Shown: positions 44,914-53,053 of the stretch, piece after piece
Numbering within the stretch: the first letter of the stretch is position 1
How the letters are laid out: the number at the start of each line of letters is the position of its first letter
NCBI RefSeq assembly: GCF_002192415.1
Contig: NZ_CP021780.1
Span: forward strand, 3,286,001-3,350,000
DNA length: 64,000 nt
Reading direction: 5' to 3'
DNA from: Paenibacillus donghaensis
GTDB lineage: Bacteria; Bacillota; Bacilli; Paenibacillales; Paenibacillaceae
The notes under the pieces: generated by a model
What the model was told of the DNA's origin: nothing
The model's input: the letters and a program-made list of their open reading frames with translations, nothing else
Database searches by the model: none
Program-made: the position numbers and the translations under genes

Positions 44914-45678
44914 TCAACTAGTAGCGCTGTCTTCCAGCGCTTTCATTACATAGCCGGCCCCCCGCACAGTATGAATCAGCTTTTGCCGATACCCCTTATC
45001 CACCTTTAGGCGGATATGACGGATGTATACATCAACCACATTGGTATCCGCATGGAAATGATATCCCCAGACATGCTTCAGTATCTCGTCTCGGGGACAG
45101 ATATTTTCCCGGTGATCGGCAAGATAATAGAGCAGATCGAATTCCTTGGGGGTCAGCTTCAGTTCATGTCCATCCCGGCTTGCCTGACGGCGGGCGGGAT
45201 CAAGCACCAGACCATCCATTCGGAGCAAAGACTTCAGGCCGCGACGCCTTCCCGTCAGCTCAATCAGATTCAGTACCCTCGCACTGAACTCACCGGTATG
45301 TATCGGCCTTGACATATATTCATTCCCCCCGGCGGCCAACGCTGCGGCGGCACCGCTGCCGGAAGCATCCCCGCCAATCACCATCACCGGGAACGGTATG
45401 CCTTCCTCTCTAATATCAGAGATCACCGCCCACCCCGGCCATTCAGCGGGTGCGTCCAGCTCCAGCAGCTCCAGCAGCACCAGCAGCGGCTCCGCCTTGC
45501 TTACCGATAAGCGAAGATCCTCGAGATCTTCGCTTATTTCTATAGGCAGCCCCAGCTGTCTAATCGCAGCTTCCAGCAGCTTATGTTCCCTGTCGCGCTC
45601 CTTCCGCTCCTCTTCCGTTCCGGGATGCTTCAGCATCTGCAGCGGACGGAACCATACGATGCTCTCCTTCACATACAT
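44914..45678 (-). CDS. Winged-helix response-regulator-like protein with degenerate receiver
   Basis: A 254-residue OmpR-type protein. The C-terminal DNA-binding domain is normal (about 155-248: LVLDPARRQASRDG, LKLTPKEFDLLYYLADH, NVVDVYIRHIRLKVDKG, IHTVRGAGYVM). The N-terminal part (1-140) keeps the receiver length and strands, but the acidic pair is absent. The phospho-acceptor strand reads LLVLLELLELDAPAEW without a clear Asp at its end, and the KPF-type Lys is replaced (EYMSRPIHTGEF). No kinase gene is near. It probably works without phosphorylation. The start is uncertain: ATG 45678, GTG 45672 (GAGGGG 6 bp upstream) or an ATG at 45696; the frame is open to 45798. Confidence 0.82.
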   Translation of the reverse strand: MYVKESIVWFRPLQMLKHPGTEEERKERDREHKLLEAAIRQLGLPIEISEDLEDLRLSVSKAEPLLVLLELLELDAPAEWPGWAVISDIREEGIPFPVMVIGGDASGSGAAAALAAGGNEYMSRPIHTGEFSARVLNLIELTGRRRGLKSLLRMDGLVLDPARRQASRDGHELKLTPKEFDLLYYLADHRENICPRDEILKHVWGYHFHADTNVVDVYIRHIRLKVDKGYRQKLIHTVRGAGYVMKALEDSATS

Positions 45679-46011
45679 CCCCTCTATCGTCAGCATCTTC
45701 GCTCTGCACCATAAGTATGCTGTTAGCGTTCCCGCAGCGAGCCCATACCATTCGCAGGGCTGGGCAACCGGACCAGCTTTCGCTTGATGCAAGTGCAATG
45801 GACTGAGCAGCCGCTATTTAAGCATTATCAGCCTTTTTGCCTTGCTTGCGGACTCTATTGCTCTTATTTGCTCCAAAGCCTTACTATTTGTACGAAATGA
45901 TTAGTAATAGGAGGGCTATGGTGTCCGCAAGAGTGCCTTTTTGGTGTGAAATTCGTCAATTAGGGGCTATAGAGTCCGTTCGGACGCAAGCTGTGCTCGG
46001 GAACACAAATA
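45679..46011. other. Intergenic region, about 330 bp
   Basis: Between the degenerate-receiver gene and the ThiF/MoeB gene. It holds the probable promoter of the regulator gene. An open frame continues the regulator N-terminally to 45798, which I judge non-coding for lack of a ribosome site. No other gene is seen. Confidence 0.5.
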
Positions 46012-46055
46012 GAAACGGTTGCCGTCCTTATAGGGACGGCAACCGTTTCTACGAG
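46012..46055. repeat. Interspersed hairpin repeat, short palindromic form
   Basis: AGAAACGGTTGCCGTCC, loop TTATA, GGACGGCAACCGTTTCT, followed by ACGAGAAATAAAC, the same right flank as the long repeats. A perfect 17-bp stem, 14 bp from the ThiF/MoeB stop codon; may act in termination. Confidence 0.85.
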
Positions 46056-46068
46056 AAATAAACTATCG

Positions 46069-47136
46069 TCAGCCAAAATACCGGTGATACACACTGCGCG
46101 CTGCCGCAATATCGCTGGTCCCGTGCACAAGTGCCCTGCCGTCGGCAAACACCACCAGCCGGTAGGGGCCGTCGCGGAAGGACACCAGATAAGGATTGCT
46201 GTCCACCTGCATAGTTCCAAGGCCAGCCAGCCGTTTGGCCGTCTCCTGCAGATCTAGCTGCTGGCGCTGGGCGGGACGGATCTGCACAGTGTCCCTGCCG
46301 CAGAGCACATCGGTACGCTGCGTATTCGCCGCCGTAAGATAAGGATAGACCGGATCGCTGCCGCAGGAAGGACACTGCGGCTTCTTAGCCGCCATCACTC
46401 CGATCTCCTGATGCTCATTGCGCCATACATCGAAGCTCAGCAGCTTGCCCCTGAGGGCTTCCTTGCGACCGCCCAGCAGCTTCAGCGCCTCGGAGGTCGC
46501 ATTCGCCGTGACCAGCTGCACCGCCTGCGGCAGAATGCCTGCCGTGTCACAGGTATCCCCGCCGAGCGGAACCGCGCCGAGCAGGCAATTCAGACATGGC
46601 GTCTCGCCGGGAAGGAAGGTATAGGTTATCCCATAACTTCCAACACAAGCACCGTAGATCCATGGGATTCCGTATTTCAGAGCGATATCGTTGATGATCA
46701 GCCGGGTATCGAAATTATCGGTCCCATCCATAATGAGCTGAACACCTGGCAGCAGGCTTTCCAGCTCCTCCGCACGGACATCCATTACATGTGCTTCTAT
46801 TCTTATCTCCGAGTTGATCAGCCGTAATCTCGCCACTGCCGCTTCAGCCTTCGGCATCCGCTGCCGTGCATCCTCTTCCGTGTACAGCTGCTGACGCTGG
46901 AGGTTGCTCCATTCCACATAATCGCGGTCGGCAATAATAATCCGCCCCACGCCGCAGCGGGCCAGCGTCTCGGCCATGCCTGTGCCCAGCGCTCCAGCGC
47001 CAACGATAAGCACCGTAGCGTCTGCGAGTCCCTGCTGCCCTTCCGTACCAAAAGGAGTGAAGCGTACTTGTCTTGAATAACGTCCTTCACGGCTATCCGC
47101 CGCAGTCTCTGTCTGTCCATTAGTTGGAATCATCAA
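46069..47136 (-). CDS. ThiF/MoeB/HesA-family E1-like adenylyltransferase
   Basis: A 355-residue enzyme that would adenylate the C-terminal glycine of a ubiquitin-like sulfur carrier (ThiS or MoaD). The N-terminus reads RYSRQVRFTPFG, ATP-binding VLIVGAGALGTGMAETLA (about 42-59), Arg finger region NLQRQQLY, and DGTDNFDTR with catalytic residues. Zinc is held by CLNC and CPSC. The catalytic-loop Cys is in GDTCDTAGILPQ. Residues 270-355 form an extra C-terminal domain without a rhodanese active Cys. ThiF and MoeB cannot be separated by sequence here, and no thiS/moaD gene is adjacent. Confidence 0.9.
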   Translation of the reverse strand: MMIPTNGQTETAADSREGRYSRQVRFTPFGTEGQQGLADATVLIVGAGALGTGMAETLARCGVGRIIIADRDYVEWSNLQRQQLYTEEDARQRMPKAEAAVARLRLINSEIRIEAHVMDVRAEELESLLPGVQLIMDGTDNFDTRLIINDIALKYGIPWIYGACVGSYGITYTFLPGETPCLNCLLGAVPLGGDTCDTAGILPQAVQLVTANATSEALKLLGGRKEALRGKLLSFDVWRNEHQEIGVMAAKKPQCPSCGSDPVYPYLTAANTQRTDVLCGRDTVQIRPAQRQQLDLQETAKRLAGLGTMQVDSNPYLVSFRDGPYRLVVFADGRALVHGTSDIAAARSVYHRYFG

Positions 47137-47159
47137 TTGGCAGCCCCCTAAATGTTAAG

Positions 47160-47295
47160 AAGAAACGGCTTTGCCGTCCTCTGCAAAGCGTATGCTTCCG
47201 AAGCAGCGATCCTACGTATCGCTTTCAGGCATCCGTTTCTGCGAGAAATACGAGGATAAATTATGGTGTGAAACCTATAAATTCTTCTATGTTCA
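47160..47295 (+). repeat. Interspersed hairpin repeat, long form, copy C
   Basis: About 136 bp, near-identical to 3821-3952: AGAAACGGCTTTGCCGTCC, TGCTTCCGAAGCA, GCGATCCTACGTATCGC, ATCCGTTTCTGCGAGAAAT and the A/T-rich tail. It lies between the ThiF/MoeB start and the ABC-F stop. Translated in one frame it gives the same peptide as the deacetylase tail, which shows that the tail there is repeat sequence. Confidence 0.85.
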
Positions 47296-47339
47296 AAAAC
47301 TGGGGAACAGCAGCCTCAGCCGCTCTTCCCCGGATTTTG

Positions 47340-48893
47340 TTAGACCGTTTGTCCTGACCACTGCTCAACATCCCAAATTTTGGTGACCCAGCCTTCGTAG
47401 AATTCAGGTTCATGGGAGACCAGCAGGATCGTGCCTTTGTATTCCTTCAACGCCCGTTGCAGCTCTGCTTTTGCGGTGACATCCAGATGGTTGGTAGGCT
47501 CATCGAATAGAACCCAGTTGCTCTCGCGCATCATCAGCTTACACAGACGCACCTTAGCCTGCTCGCCCCCGCTCAGCATGCTGAGCGGACGGGTAATATG
47601 CTCATTCTTCAGCCCGCAGCGCGCCAGATGTCCGCGCACTTCATTCTGGGTTAGACTGGAGAACTCATTCCATACATCGTCAATCGGTGTAATGTTGGCA
47701 CCCTTCATTTCCTGCTGGAAGTAAGCAGAGTTTAGGAAGTCGCCCAGATAGGTTTTGCCGCTATAGGCGGGCAGAACACCCAGGATCGTCTTCAGCAAGG
47801 TCGATTTGCCGACCCCATTGCAGCCAACGATGGCAATCTTCTCGCCACGTTCAATAATCATGTTCAGCTTCGGCAACAGCGGACGATCATAGCCAATCTC
47901 GAAATCAATACCCTCGAATACCGTCTTGCCACTGGCCCGGCTCTCCTTGAACTGGAAGGTCGGTTTCATCGCTTCCTCCGGACGGTCAATCCGCTCCAGG
48001 CGATCCAGCTGCTTCTCACGGCTCTTTGCCCGGCCTGAGGTTGAAGCACGCGCTTTGTTGCGCTGGATGAAATCCTCTTGCTTTTTGATAAATTCCTGTT
48101 GTTTCTCATAGGCATCAATATGCTGGTTCTTGTTCATGTCAGCCATGTCGAGGAATTTCTCATAATTCCCTGTATAACGTGTCAGCTTGGAGAACTCCAG
48201 ATGGTAAACAATGTTCACCACTTTGTTCATGAATTCCACATCATGGGAGATCAGCATGAACGCATACGGATATTGTTTCAGATAGTTGGTCAGCCAGTCG
48301 ATATGCTCTACATCGAGATAGTTGGTAGGCTCATCCAGCAGCAATACATTCGGTTTCTCCAGCAGCAGCTTCGCCAGCAGAACCTTGGTCCGCTGTCCAC
48401 CGCTTAAGGAAGCTACGTCACGATCCAGACCGATGGCAGACAGACCTAGCCCGTTGCCCATATCCTCCACCTTCACATCAATCAGATAGAAGTCGCCGAT
48501 ATCAAGCTGTTCCTGAATTTCACCCATCTGCTCGAGCAGCAGCTCCAGCTCTTCAGGGGAAGCATCGCCCATCTTCTCAGTAATGCCCAACATTTCTTCT
48601 TCGAGCTCCAGCAGCGGCAAAAAAGCATCCTTCAGCACATCGCGCACGGTTTTGCCCGGAGTCAGCTTGGTATGCTGATCCAGATAGCCGTAACGCACTC
48701 TTGGCGTCCACTCCACTTTGCCGCTGTCCTTCAGCACCTTGCCGGTTAAAATATTCATCAAGGTCGATTTGCCGACCCCGTTTGCACCTACAATCCCTAC
48801 ATGCTCGCCGGCCAGCAGCCGGAACGATACACCCTTAAACAACAACCGGTCCCCGAAATTATGGGAAACGTCTTCTACAGTAAGTAAACTCAT
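47340..48893 (-). CDS. ABC-F family ATP-binding protein (ribosome-associated type)
   Basis: A 517-residue soluble twin ATPase. The first cassette (1-250) has GANGVGKST, LSGGQRTKVLLAKLLL and LLLDEPTNYLD. The linker (about 240-320) has RNKARASTSGRAKSREKQ, the charged helical arm that reaches the ribosome P-site in this family. The second cassette has GCNGVGKST, LSGGEQAKVRLCKLMM and FDEPTNHLD. There are no membrane segments. The family includes translation factors (EttA, YfmR-like) and antibiotic-resistance factors. The linker is short, which favours a housekeeping role, but this is inference. Confidence 0.92.
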   Translation of the reverse strand: MSLLTVEDVSHNFGDRLLFKGVSFRLLAGEHVGIVGANGVGKSTLMNILTGKVLKDSGKVEWTPRVRYGYLDQHTKLTPGKTVRDVLKDAFLPLLELEEEMLGITEKMGDASPEELELLLEQMGEIQEQLDIGDFYLIDVKVEDMGNGLGLSAIGLDRDVASLSGGQRTKVLLAKLLLEKPNVLLLDEPTNYLDVEHIDWLTNYLKQYPYAFMLISHDVEFMNKVVNIVYHLEFSKLTRYTGNYEKFLDMADMNKNQHIDAYEKQQEFIKKQEDFIQRNKARASTSGRAKSREKQLDRLERIDRPEEAMKPTFQFKESRASGKTVFEGIDFEIGYDRPLLPKLNMIIERGEKIAIVGCNGVGKSTLLKTILGVLPAYSGKTYLGDFLNSAYFQQEMKGANITPIDDVWNEFSSLTQNEVRGHLARCGLKNEHITRPLSMLSGGEQAKVRLCKLMMRESNWVLFDEPTNHLDVTAKAELQRALKEYKGTILLVSHEPEFYEGWVTKIWDVEQWSGQTV

Positions 48894-49067
48894 AAAGTCT
48901 CTGCAAGCTCCTGTCTCTATTTTAAAATAATGCGTAATTCCTAAATACTGTTCCCATACACATATACCGACTTATTTTAGCACATCCAGGCCTTAGACCC
49001 AAACAGGAAATTCACCCAATCCGGCTGAAATGCAAACAAAAATGTCTAATTCATCGCTTTTTCTTAA

Positions 49068-49166
49068 GAAGAAACGGCTTCGCCATCCTCTGAAAGAGAC
49101 GGCATCTGTTCTGCGAAAAATAGAAGGATAAAGTATCCAGTGAAACTTATACTTTCTTATATTTTG
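49068..49166 (+). repeat. Interspersed hairpin repeat, intermediate form, copy D
   Basis: GAAACGGCTTCGCCATCC, TCTGAAAGAGACGG, CATCTGTTCTGCGAAAAAT, then AGAAGGATAAAGTATCC and ACTTATACTTTCTTATATTTTG. The inner palindromes of the long form are missing. Its last bases provide the TAA stop of the Ser/Thr kinase gene on the other strand (49159-49157). Confidence 0.8.
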
Positions 49167-50662
49167 AAAAAACCACGCCCTACAGCTTCAGCATTCATCT
49201 CCGATGCCCCGCTCACCACACTGCGCAATGCTCCGGCAAGCTTACCCTTCCGCTGGAAGGGGTCGCGCTGAAACGGCAGCTCCAGCACCCTGCCCAGGCC
49301 AATATGCTCCTGCAGCAGCTTCTGGGCGAGGGGGCCGGCAAGCGGTAGCCCTATATTCCATTTGGGCTGGGGTGCAAGACCGCAACGCCGCAGCCAACGC
49401 AGCGTCTCTTCCAGCCGCCAGTCTGCGCCGGAGGCCACCAGCAATGGAAGCTCGCTGGCTGCAAACAGCTGCAGGCCACCGCTGCCCTCGCCTGTTCCCA
49501 GATCCAGCACTACGTAAGTATAGCCAGCCTCATGCACGCCGGTAAGCGAACCCTCTGCGCCAGGGCGCCAGAAATGGATATTCTGCCAGGAGAAGGCAGC
49601 ACCCTCACTCCCAGCTGGACTCAGCAGCTCCGTTTCCTCCCCAAACATCTGCTGCAAACGCTCATGTACCGGCGACTCCAGGTTCATATCCACCCAAGCC
49701 GTGGGGCCAAGCCCGGACAAATAGACACTGAGCGCGAGCGAAGTGTGAGTCGCACCAAGACCGGGCGCAGCTCCCAACACTGCCGCCACAGTCGGGGGCT
49801 GCTGACCCGATCGGTGCGGCGGCTGTATCCGCATCTTCTGCCTAGCTCCATGTGGATCGGAATGGCTGCGAACCTGCTCCACAGCTTCCAAAACTGCCGC
49901 CGCATCAGGGTACCGGTCATCCGGATGGACGCGAAGCAGCCGCCGGATGACCGGAATTAAACCATGGTCCACCACTGGCCGCAGCCTTGCTTCCATTCCG
50001 GACCGCCAGCGTGTTTCATGTCCGCCCGTTGCCATGTAGAGCAGCACTGCCCCGAGACCATACTGGTCCACCGCTGGCAGACAAGGTCCCGCCTCATATT
50101 GCTCCGGTGCCGCGAACCCGGCTGTTCCCAGGTTCACCGTCTCCCTTAAGCTGCCTTGCGCATAACTGCGGGCAATCCCGAAATCAATCAGCGTAAGGCT
50201 TAGGGACTCGCTCAGCATCACATTCGCAGGTTTAAGGTCACGGTACACGATTGGGGGCTGCTGAGCATGCAGATATAGCAGCACCTCCAGCAACTGCCTG
50301 GCCAGATCTAGAATTAGCCGGCCAGGCAGCGGGCCCGGATGCTGCTGCATATATTGTGTGAGTGTCACGCCATCAATATAATCCATAATCAAATAGCAAT
50401 AACCGTCCGCATCAGGCAGGCAATAATCCACCACCCGCGGCAGTCGGGCATGGGAGAGCTTAACCAGCAGCTCAGCCTCCTTGGCCATATCATCATATTC
50501 AGGACCTATACCTGCATTCTCCTTAACGGCCCAGCGTTTGCCGGGTAGCCGAAGATCTTCGGCCAGATAAACACAGCTCATGCCGCCCGACCCGATTAGC
50601 CGCTTTATTAAATACCGTTCCCCTAGCACTTGTCCTGCCTTAAGCTTGGATTGATAATTCAT
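49157..50662 (-). CDS. Ser/Thr protein kinase fused to a TadZ/MinD-like domain
   Basis: A 501-residue cytoplasmic protein. Residues 13-265 are a Hanks-type kinase: glycine loop IGSGGMSCVYLAED, ATP Lys47 in WAVKENAG, catalytic YRDLKPANV (D142), DFG at 160-162, and GTAGFAAPEQYE in the activation loop. There are no membrane segments or PASTA repeats. Residues about 292-501 look like a degenerate MinD/TadZ ATPase: AAVLGAAPGLGATHTSLAL replaces the GKT Walker A, and VVLDLGTGEG matches the VDxxxG motif. The C-terminal TAA is supplied by a hairpin repeat. AAGGAGGAGATGATGCA precedes ATG. What it phosphorylates is unknown. Confidence 0.88.
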   Translation of the reverse strand: MNYQSKLKAGQVLGERYLIKRLIGSGGMSCVYLAEDLRLPGKRWAVKENAGIGPEYDDMAKEAELLVKLSHARLPRVVDYCLPDADGYCYLIMDYIDGVTLTQYMQQHPGPLPGRLILDLARQLLEVLLYLHAQQPPIVYRDLKPANVMLSESLSLTLIDFGIARSYAQGSLRETVNLGTAGFAAPEQYEAGPCLPAVDQYGLGAVLLYMATGGHETRWRSGMEARLRPVVDHGLIPVIRRLLRVHPDDRYPDAAAVLEAVEQVRSHSDPHGARQKMRIQPPHRSGQQPPTVAAVLGAAPGLGATHTSLALSVYLSGLGPTAWVDMNLESPVHERLQQMFGEETELLSPAGSEGAAFSWQNIHFWRPGAEGSLTGVHEAGYTYVVLDLGTGEGSGGLQLFAASELPLLVASGADWRLEETLRWLRRCGLAPQPKWNIGLPLAGPLAQKLLQEHIGLGRVLELPFQRDPFQRKGKLAGALRSVVSGASEMNAEAVGRGFFKI

Positions 50663-50895
50663 TGCATCATCTCCTCCTTATAATAAAAATCGATCCCTCC
50701 CAAACCCTCCCTTCCAAGGGAGGGCCCTAAAGGGTTGCACCCTCTGGACACCTGCAAATTTGGCGAATGAGTCTGGCGGTACTGTGATTAGGCGGCTGTG
50801 AGGTAAGAGCGCTTATCCCTACGGGACCGCTTGGACGTCGCAGGGCTCGGCCCGCTATCCCTGACGGGATGCGAGCCGGAGCAAAAGTCAAAAGC

Positions 50896-51090
50896 GGGCT
50901 GTTCCTTCGGAATGCGCAAGACCCTAAGAGCAAAAGCAGGCTGTTCCTTCGGAATGCGCAAGAACTTTAAGGTCAAGAGCAGGCTGTTCCTTCGGAATGC
51001 GCAAGACCCTAAGAGCAAGAGCGGGCTGTTCCTTCGGAATGCGCAAGAACTTTAAGGTCAAGAGCAGGCTGTTCCTTCGGAATGCGCAAG
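50896..51090. repeat. Tandem array, five 24-bp cores with alternating spacers (42/43-bp period)
   Basis: The core GGCTGTTCCTTCGGAATGCG (plus CAAG) begins at 50897, 50939, 50982, 51024 and 51067. Periods are 42, 43, 42, 43. The spacers alternate: ACCCTAAGAGCAAAAGC type after cores 1 and 3, and AACTTTAAGGTCAAGAGC type after cores 2 and 4. So the real unit is an 85-bp dimer repeated twice plus one core. Each core can fold as GTTCC-TTC-GGAAT. Spacers repeat, so it is not a CRISPR. Confidence 0.9.
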
Positions 51091-51111
51091 TAAATCATAA
51101 TTTCCTGTACA

Positions 51112-51184
51112 TCAAAAAAAAAGCATCCGTGATGTCTCAATCTCCCCTGCTGCGAGTGGAAGATTGTAACATAACGGGATGCTT
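51112..51184 (-). terminator. Terminator of the methyltransferase operon
   Basis: On the minus strand AAGCATCCCGTTATG ... CATCACGGATGCTT, then TTTTTTT. A long loop and a one-base bulge, but a clear T-run, 22 bp beyond the stop. Confidence 0.65.
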
Positions 51185-51206
51185 TCCCTTTTGTAACGTA
51201 TGATTG

Positions 51207-52274
51207 TTAATATTTTATCATATAAAGTGTGATTTCATCACGGTTATGGAACAACTGCTTCGCCCGCTGGATCTGCATCCGCTCGCCTTCAAACATCGCA
51301 ATAATCTCTTTGATCATCGCCAGCGGCTTCTTGTGCATCAGCTTCACTGTAACGACAGCCGTACCGCCTGGCGCGAGACTGTACAGCAGCCCTGTAACCA
51401 GCTTCGCCATCAGCTTCGGACTCCAGCTCATATCACAGACCAGCAGATCAAATTCATTCTCCTTGAATTTCACCTCGTTGGCATTGCGGCGCAGAATTTT
51501 CAGGCCGGGCGCCTTGCGCAGCGATTCATGCATCAACGCCGGGTCCACTGCAGTAACCTGTAGTCCGCGTTCCAGCAGGAACGAAGTCCAGCCGCCCGGT
51601 GAAGCGCCGATATCCACCGCATGCCGGAAGGAAGAGAACGGAATCTCAAATTCCTTCTCTGCTTCCATCAGCTTGAATTTAGCCCGCGAGATTTGCCCGT
51701 CGTCCTTACGGAAGCGGATCGCGCCTCCGTTCCAGCTGGACAGGTTGTCCTCCGGCCGGGACACACCGGCATAGATTGCCGCCCCGTCAGCGTAAATAGA
51801 TACCACCCAAGCCGGGTCCTGTACCGTAAATTCTGCATTCAGACCCTGGAGCTGTTCCTGAATCCATTCGCGCAGCTGTCCCGGGCTTTCTGTCCAGAAG
51901 TAGTCCACACTCTTGCGCAGATGCATGGCCACCTTCTGTCCTGCCAGTTCTTCCCGGCCGTTCAAGTAAGCAGCCAGACGCTCAAGCGCAAGGCTATCCC
52001 CGGCATCCTCGAACTGGATGGGCTGGATATGGCGCAGGAACACAGGCAGCTGCTGCGCCAGTCTGGCGGCAACTTCTTCGGGGGAAGCCTGCAGCGTCGC
52101 TATAAACACTTCACCCGGGAGAAGCTGGGTGCTCTTGACCGCTCCGAACAAGCGAAACAGCTCTTCCTGGGCATAAGCGGCAAAGCCGTGGTTCGCGGTA
52201 CAGATATATCTTGAAGCTTCCATTTCTACCGGGGCAGCTTCCTGCTCACCGGCCGCTTGCTCTAACTCACTCAA
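51207..52274 (-). CDS. RlmM-like FtsJ-fold rRNA 2'-O-methyltransferase
   Basis: A 355-residue SAM-dependent methyltransferase. The N-terminal half (about 18-170) resembles a THUMP-like RNA-binding domain (FAAYAQEELFRLFG). The C-terminal FtsJ domain has SAM motif AVDIGASPGGWTSFLLERG (about 225), and the K-D-K-E catalytic tetrad fits SRAKFKLMEAEKE, VCDMSWSPK, VVTVKLMHKK and DEITLYMIKY. RlmM of E. coli modifies C2498 of 23S rRNA; the same target is inferred only. GGAGGCACAACG precedes ATG, which overlaps the ABC gene stop by 4 bp. It is last in the six-gene operon. Confidence 0.85.
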   Translation of the reverse strand: MSELEQAAGEQEAAPVEMEASRYICTANHGFAAYAQEELFRLFGAVKSTQLLPGEVFIATLQASPEEVAARLAQQLPVFLRHIQPIQFEDAGDSLALERLAAYLNGREELAGQKVAMHLRKSVDYFWTESPGQLREWIQEQLQGLNAEFTVQDPAWVVSIYADGAAIYAGVSRPEDNLSSWNGGAIRFRKDDGQISRAKFKLMEAEKEFEIPFSSFRHAVDIGASPGGWTSFLLERGLQVTAVDPALMHESLRKAPGLKILRRNANEVKFKENEFDLLVCDMSWSPKLMAKLVTGLLYSLAPGGTAVVTVKLMHKKPLAMIKEIIAMFEGERMQIQRAKQLFHNRDEITLYMIKY

Positions 52275-53053
52275 ATCGTTGTGCCTCCAGATCTTATTTT
52301 AATCCACGGACGTCCATCTTCCCATTCTACCTCTACAGGGATATCATAGGCCGCCATGAGCATTTCCTTCGTCAATACCTCTTCCTTCTGACCGGAGCCG
52401 GCCAGCTTCCCGTCACGGATCAAGGCTACATGCGTGAACAAGGGCACGATTTCCTCTACATGATGGGTGACATACACGACTGAAATGTTCCGGCGGCCAA
52501 GCTTATCAATCTCCGCCAGCATTTTCTCGCGTTCATAGAGATCAAGTCCGGCGCAGGGCTCGTCCATAATCAATAACTTGGGTTCCGCCATCAGACAGCG
52601 GGCAAGCATGGCTTTCTTGCGTTCCCCCTGGGACAGTGTGCCAAAAGGATGATATGCCAGCGCTCCCAGATTCATATCCTCCAGCATGGCGATAGCCTGA
52701 TCCTGCACCTCCTGCGGAATGGTCTGATAGAAACGCAGATAAGCATAGGCTCCAGTAGCCACCACTTCCCAGACCGGATCACTGAGTGACAGCTTCTCCA
52801 TCAGCGAGGGGCCGATGTATCCAATCTCCTTGCGCACCTCGCGCAAATCGCATTGGCCGTATTTATATCCCAGTACCTCAACCGAGCCGCTGCTTGGAAA
52901 CAGGTATCCAGTCATCATTTCCAGCAGCGTAGTTTTGCCCGAGCCGTTGCGGCCCAGTATAACCCAATTCTCACCATCCCGGATGTCCAGCGAGACATCA
53001 TCCAGAATTAAACTTTCTTCCCTGCGCAGGGTTAAATGCTGTAAAGATATCAT
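52271..53053 (-). CDS. Orphan ABC ATPase (YlmA/ModF-like)
   Basis: A 260-residue single ATPase without a permease gene nearby. Walker A GRNGSGKTT, Q-loop YIGPSLMEKL (Q replaced by P/S context; the usual Gln is not at its place), signature LSQGERKKAMLARCL, Walker B LIMDEPCAGLD, H-loop VTHHVEEIVPL. It resembles B. subtilis YlmA. ATG follows the thioredoxin stop with no gap (TAA-ATG), and the next gene overlaps by 4 bp, so it is firmly within the operon. Role unknown. Confidence 0.87.
   Translation of the reverse strand: MISLQHLTLRREESLILDDVSLDIRDGENWVILGRNGSGKTTLLEMMTGYLFPSSGSVEVLGYKYGQCDLREVRKEIGYIGPSLMEKLSLSDPVWEVVATGAYAYLRFYQTIPQEVQDQAIAMLEDMNLGALAYHPFGTLSQGERKKAMLARCLMAEPKLLIMDEPCAGLDLYEREKMLAEIDKLGRRNISVVYVTHHVEEIVPLFTHVALIRDGKLAGSGQKEEVLTKEMLMAAYDIPVEVEWEDGRPWIKIRSGGTTI

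Larger units (their letters stand above)
50663..51206. other. Intergenic region, 544 bp, with tandem array
   Basis: It contains a short hairpin (CCCTCCC TTCCA GGGAGGG near 50707-50728), a tandem array (50896-51090) and the terminator of the methyltransferase operon (51112-51184). Short open frames in both strands run through the array but have no ribosome site and reflect repetition only. Confidence 0.7.

Noticed and set aside
50896..51090. Tandem repeats with near-regular spacing as a CRISPR array
   Set aside because: Spacers are not unique: two spacer types alternate and repeat, and there are no cas genes. It is a dimeric tandem repeat.
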